NCBI GenBank assembly: GCA_018105865.1
Contig: CM030867.1
Location: 5,132,369-5,196,368, forward strand
Direction: 5' to 3'
Length of the DNA: 64,000 nt
Origin: Metaphire vulgaris
Taxonomy: Eukaryota > Annelida > Clitellata > Crassiclitellata > Megascolecidae
Positions 12,201 to 24,200 of the stretch are shown in pieces. Within the stretch, counting starts at the first letter, position 1. Each line of letters begins with the position of its first letter. A model generated the notes under the pieces. The model was not told the DNA's origin. It saw only the letters and a program-made list of their open reading frames with translations, and did not search any database. The position numbers were made by a program, and so were the translations under genes.

Positions 12201-15200
12201 ATGGTTGGAAATTCATTGAGAGTTTGTAACGTAAACCGGCATGCCAAACTGTATCAAAGGCTGCTGTCAAGTCCAAGAAGACAGAGCCTGTCTTTAGGCG
12301 CTTCTGATAACCATTTTCTATATATGTTGTAAGTGCAACAACCTGGTCACAGGTGCTGCGACCTTTTCTGAAGCCAGCTTGAAACGGGGTTTGTATGTCG
12401 TCTACCGATGTGGCGAAGTGATTCAGTAGTAGTCTCTCGAATAACATGTAACAGACACTGAGTAGCGAGATTGGTCTGTAGCTTGCCGCAAGAGTTTTGT
12501 CTTTTCCTGGTTTTTCGATGGCAATGACCTTTGCTTTACGCCAAATCTTTGGAATATTGTTACTCATTATGATTTTGTTGAAGAAGGTTAGTAGCCATTT
12601 GCATGTCTTTGGACCCAAATTTTTTAGAAACTCAGGGTGAATTTTATTGTACCCTGGAGCCGTGCCTGTTTTCATGGATTCAAGAGCGTTTTGAAGGTCA
12701 TTGTCGGAGAACACGGGAGCCGATTCTTGTGGCTGGTGCTTTCCAGATCGTAGGAAGGCTTTAATTTCCGATTGTACATGTCACTTTAATAGTTTATCAA
12801 TGAGCGCTTTTGCGACTTTGTTAAATGAGATGCAACGGAATTTGCTTTAACTGGTGGATGAACGTTTTTTGGAGGCAACTGGGCGGCGCCAAGTCGTCGA
12901 ATTAACGCCCAGCCCTTACGACTGGATTGTGAGAAATCCAAACTAGCGGTTGTCTCTTCCCAACGATGGCGGCAGACAGCATCCAGAGATTCAATTAAGT
13001 GATTGGCTACATCTGGGTCTCCCGACTCCTCGTATTATTGGAGGAGGACTTTGCATTCTTCGTCTAGGCATGGAATGTACATTGGTCGGAAGCCTCGAGG
13101 GATGTTGGAGTGGGCGGCCTTTAGCAGGGCTCCTGAGAAACGATGATAGGCACTTTCTATGGGGATATTCTTGGGAATCAAGTGGATGATTCTTTCTATA
13201 TCCGCTGAGAATGATGGCCAATCAGCCTTACAAAAATGCCATCGCCGCTTCTGGATCCCGCCAACCAGTGGAAGTTGTACGCCTACGTGTAGTATGGAGG
13301 GTCTATGTTGGCTGTGTGGGAAGTCGGTGAGGACTGTGACGGATGCAGCAAGTGGACGTCTGTGTATCGCTGTGACCCAGCACAGGTCCGGTGAATACTG
13401 CCTTTGCCATCTTGCTGAGCGAAATGTCCCTTTTTGTTTGGGATTATGAATAAGATAGCACTCATTGGCAGATGCCCACTCTTGCAAGTAATCTCCATTT
13501 GGGTCACTCTGGTGATATCCCCAATTTGTGTGGTGGCTATTGAAGTCACCAACTATGATGGCAAGGTGAGGTAGGATTGGTGGGCGGTTCGTGTCATTCC
13601 AAGTATCGGTTGGCGGCTTGTACATGTTCCCAATGTGGAAGCCACCTATCTGAATGACATCGTATCGTGAACTGGACTCTATGTGGTGGACGTTTGCGAT
13701 GGTATTCCGGGTATACGTAGCTCGACCATATTTAGGGTGAAGGTCGTGAGCGATAAGGTCGAAGCCCGGAATTGAGAACAGGTCGGATGTCTTTCTCAAT
13801 GTGTGTCTCTTCAAGACAGATTACGTCGATGTGATGTTCTTCGGCAATTGAGCTGATAAGTCGTCGCTTGGCGGCTGAGAGGCCTTCAACGTATAGCTGC
13901 AGAATTCACAGTGCCGGACCGACGGCTAGAAAGTCGTGGCCGTTGTCGAGATGACCTTTGTTGGCACATGGACCAAGATCTTGGTGGATTCGGTCAGCTG
14001 GTGACATCATTAGTTTCCCTCAGAACGAGGTACTCACGGGGAGGGCGAATGAGAACGCTGATGCCTTCCTCCCTTCACGCTGAACTTTACACACAGCAAA
14101 AGCAAATTGATGCCATTAATAAATGACGGGTACCGGTAGTTAAATTCAGTTTATAAAATATTTCTATTTCAGTTCCAATTTTTATTTTTATTGGGCAATT
14201 TCATTTCTATTTCAGTTACAGTTCCAGTCCAAAGGCTGCAATAATGGATCTCAGGTCAGCCATGTACAGAATGAAAAGTAATGGGCTAAGTACGAACCCT
14301 TCAGGAACCGCACACCCAACACTCTGCCCCACAGAGTTTCCCTCTGAACATTACAGATAGCACTCTGTCAGAGAGATAACCACACGGAGGAACCACAGGT
14401 TCTGATGTGTGATCAGATGTAATGGCTTCTTCTTCAGAAAATCTGGACTTGGCAAGGGCGCCAAGGATGGAAAAAGTTTGGAAACCAATGCCTTATGATC
14501 ACCACATTGTCACGTGGCAGTGACACCCGTGGCAGTTCCAAGAACTCTTGGTGAGGAGAAGCAACTGCTTTTTTGATGTTGTCCTGCCATCTCTTTCTGG
14601 GTCATTCACTCGGTCTCAGAGTGCATTTTGTAGCGATAAAAGCTGAAATGATGTTGCAAAAAGCACACCTGCTGTAAGAGCTGTATATTGACAAAGAGGT
14701 AAGTCTAAAAAGTTTTCAAAAAGAGGGTCATAGAATTAGGAGTTGCTAAGTCATGCATGCGGGTGTCAAGAGCATTCCAGAGGATAGGGCTAACTGATCC
14801 AATACCCTGTTAAGGAACAAGGAGGTTTGTGCTTGGGGCACACTGAAAAGACCCTGGGTTATGGACCGATGACATGGCCAACCAGGGATAGAGCTAGGAT
14901 GAAATAGTAGTTCTCATAGATAAGATGGAGTGGCACCAAAAAGAAATAATGCAACTACTCTCAACAGACAAAACTCAACTCGGGCAGGATAAGGCAGTCA
15001 GTATAGAACAGGCATCATATAGTCACTAAAGGGATCACGTCTTGTGACACCAGCGATCACCCTAGCTGCCAAACAAAGAACCGTCTGGAGTTTACCAATT
15101 TGCACTGATGGAAGACCAGCAAAAAGTGAACCACAGTAGTCAAGCCTTGAGCAAATAAATGAGAAAATAAAAGCATGAATGAAAAAAGAACTGGATGGCA

Positions 15201-18200
15201 TGTTTAATGTAGGCTGAATCACTCTAATACATATATACCAACATTTTCAAAAGACATGACATTGGGATGAAAACAAAACTAAGAATTCTCAACACTTGTG
15301 TAATACCAATACTAATTTATGGATGTGAATCTTGGACCATAAAAAAGAACTGGAGAAAAAATTAATAGCAACAGAAAATAAATGGCTTAGAAGAATACTA
15401 AGAATTGGATACAAAGAACATATAACAAATGAAGAAGTGAGAGAGAGAGAACTCTGCAACCGAGCATCATGAAAGTCATCAGAAAGAGAAGAATGAAATG
15501 GACTGGACACATACTCAGAATGGAAGAAAGAAGAAACCCAAAACGAATTTTCAACTACAAACCATAGGGGAGAAGATCTAAAGAAAGGCCGAAAAGACAA
15601 TGGGTGGACGGATTGGAAGAGGATCTGCACATGGCAGGGCTGAATCTCAATGGAAAAACTGACGGATACACCGAATGACTTTGGAAGAAATAGCAGGACA
15701 CAGCTAGAGGACGAAGACCTGACCTGACCTAAATCACTCTAAGCTGGCGGAGATAATAGAAGCAACTGCGATAAAGTGAGTTAATATGTTCCTTAATGAT
15801 CAACTCGTAGTCCAAAATTATGCCAAGAGTACGGGCAGAAGAGGAGGAAGAGAGGTCAGCGAAGGTAGGCTGCAAAGACAGGTGGTCGATTTTTGATTGC
15901 TGACCTCAAGTACCAAACCAGATGAGCTGAGGTTTAGTTGGATTAAGTGAATAGAATAAAGCAGTTGAACACAGAGCCAGTGATGACAACATAATATTTT
16001 AATTTCTTGAGTAGTATATGATAGCCGACAGTGTCTAAATGCATAGTCAAGTTGAGGAGGGCCAGTTTAGCTAGGATCCCAATGTCAATCATGAGCAGTT
16101 TCTGTTGAGTGTTCAGAGCAATATGCTGACTATCTCTGAAAGATTTTAACCATACACTTAAATGTATGAACTGATTGCATTTCATTAGGCCTGTGCAATT
16201 TTTATAATGAAAATAAATAAAATAAACTCACATTCTCTCTTCAACTGCGTAAATCTGCCGCTCAGCATCCCTCTGTTCATCATCATCTTCAAGTAAAGCC
16301 TCTGAAACCTTAAAAATACAACAAAGTAGAACACGCTGCTTTCACAACATCACACTTGTGAAAGAAGTTATGACAAACATGATTGGTTGTCAGACCCCAG
16401 ATGTTAGCAACCCTGCCCAGAACTTGTCATTTAACCCGTTCCCGGGTAACGCCGTCTATAAACGACGCCCGAAAATCATATCCAAACGGCGAACTATAAA
16501 CGGCGCGCCACATAAGCATGTGTGTACCCCAGACATTGAAGTTTTAAACCGCCCCAAAGTAACTATTCGATTTAGTTACTATCCATTCGATGGATAGCAG
16601 AACTTTCTTTGCTGTTGTTGACTATATAAGCAAGAAAACTTGCCATTGATCATCCAAATGCTGGGATTTTGCATTGAAATGCCTCGAAAAAGACTCAAGT
16701 CTGGGGTTTGAAAAATCATAACTCCGCCAATTTTGGCCCGATCTTCAAAATGTTTGCACTATTATGTTCCAATTACACCACCCTAAAACTTTCTCGCTCA
16801 CAGTTGGGGGGTCACCACTGAAAAATTTTTGCTATTGTGCTTTGAAAAAATTTTTTTTTTGGGGGGGTTCGATTTTCGGCTGTAGAGTGGACCCTACCCC
16901 AAAATTTTCTTTTTTGTCAGGGATGGTTCGAAAGAGCAATAAAAATGCTAAACAACGGTGCAAACCGCATCTTTTTACTATATAGCCTGAAATATACTGA
17001 GTTGTTCGGTTCCTCAGATTGAAAATCTGTTTGCAAAATTGTCATTTCTTTGAGCAATGAGTAGTAAGGTTAGAAAAATCATAACTACCCCAAATTTTGT
17101 CCAATCTTCAAAATTTTTGCACTATTCTGTTCCAATTACACCCCTTTACAACTTTCTCGCTCACAGTTTGGGGGTTACCGCGGAAAAATTTTTGCTATGG
17201 GGCTTTGAAACAAAATTTGACCAAAATGTTGGGGAGGGGTCCTATTTTGGGCTGTAGGGTAGACCCTACCCCAAAATTTTATTTTTTGGCACGGATGGTT
17301 AGAAAGAGCAATAAAAATGCTAAACAACGGTGCAAACCACATCTTTCTAGCTTCTATATAGCCTGAAATATAGTAAGTTTAAAACTTGTACGTTCACATT
17401 TTCACATGAACGCCTTTCCCCCAAATTAATTACCCCGATTGGGGATGACTTGAAAAAATTAATTCCCCCGGGAACGGGTTAATGTAACTTTACATATGGT
17501 TTGCATTAGGAAAGGCACAATGCAAGAGAAAATTCAGCATGCTGTAAGTAATCTATATAATTCCAATAACAGCCCCCTTTACCATATATTAGTTCAAGTA
17601 ATTAATTCTAATTAAAGGTTATGCGAGGATTGACAACTGTTGAAAATTTTATATGTTTATAAATACTCAGTGTTGGGTAAGATACTTTTATTTGTATCTA
17701 GTTACAGTTGCAAGTTACTATGCAAAAAATTAACTAGATATATTTACTTGCGAAGTAACTAGTTACAGTTACGTTACTTGTGGTTATTAAGACACTAAAA
17801 AGTCCATGATATACAGTAGAACCTCGTTATATAGAACTCGCTTATATCGAATCTTGCTTATATCGAAGTTTGAGCGCCAGTCCCAATGATACAGGGATTG
17901 GATATAACAAACCTCGGATATTTCGAAGCATTTATCACGGTCCCTTGAGCTTCGATATAACGAGGTTCTACTGTAGACCCTACCAGTAGTACCAATTGTA
18001 CTGGTAGTACCAATTGTGGAATAACAGTTCTTACACGTACAGTTTCATTTCGTTTGTTTTGTTGTTCAACATTAATCTCAGGCTAAGAAGACAAGAATTT
18101 GCCATTGTTTAGCGTTTTTACTCCTCTTTCTAACCATCAGTGCCAAACAAAGAAATTTGGGGTTAGGGTCCACTCTACGTCCTAATATAAAACCCCCTGT

Positions 18201-21200
18201 TCCAAAATATTTTCAAAGCTCCGCAGCAAAAATTTTTCAGTGGTAACCCCAGTCGTGTGGGCGGCAAAGTTCTAGGAGAATGTCAGTTGAACAAAATAAA
18301 TAAAAAACTTTGAAAATCGGTCAACATTTGGTAAAGATATCTCAATTCTAAATCTGAACATTTTGTTGAAACATAAGCATTAGCTAAGAATTTCGAGAAA
18401 ATTTTGTAATTTTTTGAATTTGCTATATCTTACGCCATATAAGAGCTAAGAAGATGAGGTATACACCATTGTTTAGCGTTTTTATTCCTCTTTCTAACCA
18501 TCCGTGCAAAACAAAAAAGTTTGGGGGAGGTCCGCTCTATGACCTAAAATAAAAACCCTCCAAAAATTTTTTTCGAAGCTCCATAGCTAAAATTTTTGAG
18601 CGCTAACCCCACTTTGGTGTCAGCTGCAGAGTTGTAGGGCAATGTCAGTGGAAAAAAATAAACTAAAAAGTTTTAAAATTGGTCAACATTTTGTACAGAT
18701 ATCCCAATTCTAACCCAAAAAAAGTCATTTTCTGGAAGTTGTTAGTCTCACCCCTCGTACCAAAGAATATGTATTCTCTCTTCAAGGAGCCGATATAGCT
18801 GAAATATAGGTACAGTCTAGCGAATGGATAGATACTAAAGCGATTTGTAGCATAAAACATATCTGATACATCACGAGCGTTTCACGAAACGCCTCAAAAC
18901 TTACATGACAAGCCTGTCTCGGAGATCCCAAATAAGGAAATATGACGTTGGACGAGCTAGGCTCGGGGATCCCTTTTAAAAGGTTACAAGTTTTCGAAGG
19001 TAGACCGGTTTTGATGAATGAAGTGAACTGTATGTAATCATTATTATCTTGTATTGGATGTGTTTCAGATATTTTAAGCCAGTGAAGTAGTGACTTCAGT
19101 GTAAGTGAAATATGGCAGAACTTTGGTGATTTGGTTACTGCTTGGGCTAGTGCATTTTGAATTGATTGTAATTTGCTGATGGAGGTTTTTGGAAGGTTAT
19201 AGTAAAGGGAGTTGCAGTAGTCTAGTTTAGAATGGACTATTGAAGTGGTGATTGTGGAGGCAGTTTTGGAGTAAGGTAAGGACAAAGGCAATGTAGATCA
19301 CCAATATGGACATAGGAGATTTTGAAAGTTCAGATTTGTGATTCGAAATTTAAAGATGAATCAAATTTGAAACCAAGATTTTTGCAGTTTGAGCAGGGAT
19401 TATTGTGGTGTCTGGAGCTAAAACTAGCTTGGGACTGTCAATTTTTTAACCTATTTGTGTAGTCCTATTAAGAGGAATTCGGTCTTGGATAGATTAAGAG
19501 CAAGGAGGTTAGATGGCATCCAAGAAGAAATAGACATACATAATGGGAAAGAGGAACAATTCAGAGTACAAACTCAAATTGTCAGCAGCAGTCAGGAAAA
19601 CACTTCATATATATTGCTTGAGAAATAAAATTCACAATGTCACCTCAAGTTAAGTAAACAAAGGAAGGAGAAGATGATGTTTTTGCAGTGATTTTTCACA
19701 AGTGTACTCCATAAAATGGACTTTTACAGTAAAAAGATAAGACGCATTCATGGATTGTCTAGTTTTGCTATTTTATTATAGTATATTATAAACTAGTGAA
19801 CAATGATTTTCAAATTCCAGAAATCTTGCAATGCCTTCAAAATCTAAGGCAAATATGTAAAACTGGTTTAAGGTGGAAAAGGTGCACCAATGAATGCATG
19901 CTTCTGTGAAAACTAGTATTCAGAAAACAAAAAGATAAGAACTTGATTCCCCTTCAATCCATTTTTCCAATTTTTATTCCACTTTGCCTACATAGCCTTT
20001 CACCACTGCAACTCACCAGAGTCAGAGCTCACTTTATAACTTCAAGCCTTGCCAAAATGCAGGTCATTGGCACTGTGCCCTACCCTTTACGTCAAGTCAT
20101 CCATTTTGTATGTGCCTAGGTGAATAAGGCATACACTGTATGCACATTGCATAAGCAAGTCCAAAAACCGGTGCACCACATGAAATTAAGATCAAAGTAG
20201 AATTTTCAGCAGAAGCATCTGTCAAAAAGATTATTTTTAATGAAAGAACTTTGCAGGCCGGCTAAAGCACCTTTGCAGGCCAAATTTGGTCAATGGGCCA
20301 GGGTTTGCGGATCACTGATCTGGATAAACATCATCATAAAATGGACAAACATGAAAGGAACATTATTAAAGGAGGCAGCTAAAGAATTAAGACAACAGCT
20401 GTGAAAATTTTGTTCAATGCTGCAGAAGAAAAGACAGCATCATGACATGAAAAATGAAAATACTAGTGTTATTACTAAAACATTCTATGTAATAAAATAA
20501 AATCATTACTGTATCAATACATAACAATGTATCCATACTGATCACATAATGGTCTAAATGTGCCATTTTGACTAAATATATTAATATTTACTGTCTCCTG
20601 CAGTTTCATCTCTTTCTGAAACAGCTCCAATTGTTCTTCCATCTTATCTTTATATGGTACATTTCGCACCTTAAAACCAAAGCAAATAAATTCCAATCAT
20701 TATTACAGTACATACAAGAATAAAAAAACATTAAATTTGTCTACTTGTACTTCAAATACAAGTGAAATCAACTGCTGCTGCTCACATTTCACTAGATGCT
20801 ATAATTTAAAAATTCTAATAAGTATAAGCATAAGTATAAAGTAGTTGAGTAAGTATATACGTCTCCATAAAACATAAGTTCTATCCCTTAATGTTCTGTC
20901 TACTGCTTTTGCAACAGTGTGCATGACCACCAGGGCAACAGAACAAAGATTACTGCATCCTAAAATGTCAAACATGCATTACAATATCTGTTAGGTAGTT
21001 ATGAGTGGATCTATTCAAGCAAGACTTTATAAAGTTGGTAATTTTGTAGGAAAGGCACTCGGGAACCTTTAGCTATTTGAGTGGCTTAAGTGTGACATGA
21101 TTGAGTTATCTGACCTGTAAAATCAATTTACCACCAACATTCAAGATGCATTGAAGCAGCTGATACTGCTCACACAACAAACCTTGGCATCTAGCACTGG

Positions 21201-24200
21201 ATCATCAATGAACCCTTCAGGCAATCCTTCAGGAAACGACTGAGTTCTGCTACTGCTCAAAGATGATGTATACTCGCCTGCAAAAATGGAATTGAACAAA
21301 ATTTGTTACTTTCCCGTTATCCGGACCCCAGTGAAGAAATATTAGGGTTAGGGTGAGGGTTAGGGCGCCACCCTAACCCTAATATCTCTTCACTGGGGTC
21401 CAGATAACGGGAAAGTACCCACAATTTAAAAGAAATCCTAAAACGTCAGGTGCTGTGGAAGCATCATTTATCAGAGATGCAAATAAAATGTGATTAGTGC
21501 AATGTTTGCAAAGTTGGATTTAAACAACAGTTCGATCGCTCATCAAATGATGGCGAAAATTCACTTTAGCACAAAATATCCTTTAAACATCTTGCTACCA
21601 TATATTACAATGTGTCTTCTATTCTCCAGCTGTGCTAATTTCAGGATAGAGGTGTTTAAAAAAAACAAAAAACTTGTCATGAGACTGATGAACAACATGA
21701 TTTGTGTAAACTGTACAGATCAATTTCTTAGCCATAGGCAAACAATTTACAAACCAAATACCACATAATTAGTGTACTTTGACAATTCTTGCCTTGCTGT
21801 TGGATGTGTATCATACTTCTCTTTCTTACCTCTAATTAATCTTTGAAGAATTGGGTTTTAAGTGATAGCGAACTTTTAAAAAAATCATAAATTTGAAAAT
21901 TTATTAAAAATCTTAGAAAAAGTACCATCACAGATTTTTGATATATTGTGCTCTATTTAGTGAAACCATTCATTTTAAGCTACCACCTGTCCCACACGGC
22001 CATTTTCACACTCAAAGCCAAGTTGCCATAGGCCTTTGGACACATTTTGAGACCCAGTAAAAATTCAGGGAGTAATAATATGGAAAATCTGTTTGCACTG
22101 AAAGAAAATATAGCTACTGGACAGTTTACATAATAAAAGTTATATCTGAAATAAAGAGAAAGGTCCCCTTTGGAGAGCTAAACACTGAATATCAGGAAAG
22201 GTGCAAATTTTTTCTTCAATTTTTGTGACTCTGCAGAGAGGACAGTTTTGTCAATTGACAAAGTTGTGTTCTTGTTTTGTAAAATAATACTTGTAGAGAA
22301 TAAGTCCAAAAAGTTTCAGCCCCCTAGCTATGATATTTCTGAAGTAACAGAGGTCTGAAGTATGAGAAATTTAAGCAACAGTCGCGAAACGCCAAAAAAC
22401 GGCCCACCCTAGGTACTATCAAAGTTGAATATCTCAAAAACTGCTCAAGAGGGCAGGCTAAAATTTTGCAAACTTTCACTTGGATGTTTGGGGAACATTT
22501 GTGGCAAATTTCATAATTTTTTAGATGGTCTACCTGGAGCCATTTGTTGAATTGACACGGAATGACTCTAGCTATAGTTCTACTGCTTGCTCATAAACAC
22601 GTTGGTTAGATGTACTCAAAGAACTTGCCCTCATCATGTCACCACCCCCACCCCTTGCCAAAATAGTACACTGGACGAAAGTGGGCGGGATAAAGAGGTC
22701 AGACTGTATATATTGCAATGCAAACTGATAAGCATCTAAAACAAAAGATACAAAACCATCATACTTGTGAAGCCTGACACTGTGCATGGATTTTGAGAAA
22801 TCAGTCTCTGTGATGTGGAATCATCAACTGCCATGTCAGAGTTACTGAAAGATTCATCTTCACATCGAAGAGGCACTGCAGTTATGTCCATGTTCCTTGC
22901 ACCAGTGTTAACCGCAGATTTTATATCTAGTTTTGCCGAATTCTGTTGCAATGGAAGGGAAGTCATTCTGTTAAAAGTGGAACTGCAACGAAACCATAAC
23001 AAACAATATTTTACTTATTTGAATAAAATATTGGAACTTGAAACTAATTAATTACTCAACCAGCATCTTATAGGAATGCAAGTCTGTTATAAACATTAGC
23101 AAAAATTAATAAGTTTAAGTAACAACCATGCATGACTTTAGGTGATTCCAAGATTTTAGAATCTAGTTTTTAACCATTCTTAAAGTAAAATTTTAAAAGG
23201 CAACTGTTTACATGATCTACAATTGAGATCATGTTACTAATAGGTTTTTTTCTTCAATTTTGCATAGCATCAGCTGAATGAGGGCAGCTTTCAGTCTTTC
23301 CCTCATCACCTTTCCTTCCACCAAGAAAGCACATACGTAATCTCATTCACAGATGAATCAATTTTGTAATGTCAGCTGATGGGCAGCTTTCAGTCTTTCC
23401 CTCATCACCTTTCCTTCCACCAAGAAAGCACATACGTAATCTCATTCACAGATGAATCAATTTTGTAATGCCTAAGAAAAAAACTACTGAAAGTTTCTAA
23501 AAATTTCCCGAAAATTTAAGTTAACTAGCAAGTCTGCAAAATTTAAATTTAACCGGAACTACGTCACAGAAAGAATTAGTTGAGACTACATATGGTAACT
23601 GAGTAGCAGTGATATTTTACTGAATGGTAATGAAAACGAGAATTAAAATTAGGAATTTTTTAAATAACTGTAACTGAAATAGAAATGAAATTGCCCAATA
23701 AAAATAAAAATTGGAACTGATATAGAAATATTTTATGAACTGAATTTAACTACCGGTACCCGTCATTTATTAATGGCATCAATTTGCTTTCGCTGTGTGT
23801 AAAGTTCAGCGTGAGGCGACCGTGGGTGGGCTCCAGCATTGCTATGTGAGTCATTCCTATCCAACACACACAGTCAAATATGTGCCTACCTGAAAGGGAT
23901 GACTCAGGTCACTGCTGATCTATCATATGATGCTGCTTGTCACAAGCAGACCCCCTGAGAGAAATTCCAGGCCCATGGCCATCAATTTGCTTTTGCTGTG
24001 TGTAAAGTTCAGCGTGAGGCGACCGTGGGCGATATACAAGTCGGCTCCAGCGTTGCTATGCGAGTCATTCCTATCCAACACACACAGTGTGTTGGATAGG
24101 ACACACCACGGGCCCCTAGAAAGTTTATATAGTAAGTGGTGATGACCGTTTTTCGCTTGTCAGTCTTTTTAGGAGGGAGTTTAAGGTTAAAGCCGTGGAC

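Larger units (their letters stand above)
8457..14230 (-). mobile_element. large hAT-like composite element, copy A (interrupted)
   Basis: Blocks at 8457-8830, 10010-10987 and 14075-14230 are, in reverse order, homologous to the compact element at 23607-25236. Shared marks include CAGTGATATTT at the end, long runs of CTATTTCAGTT-type sequence, GGTTGGATAGGAATGACTCA and CACGCTGAACTTTACACACAGC. Two LINEs (8831 to about 10000 and 10988 to about 14075) split copy A. The left end starts CCAGTGATATTT at 8452-8463. No clean right end or TSD is visible. No transposase is recognisable inside. Confidence 0.6.

Noticed and set aside
13159..13449. Plus-strand ORF overlapping the Jockey-type LINE
   Set aside because: Shadow of the minus-strand endonuclease domain.
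21345..21385. Interstitial telomeric repeat (TTAGGG)
   Set aside because: Only two or three units per arm of a snap-back palindrome; likewise 48366-48395 within a foldback element. Too short to be a telomere relic.
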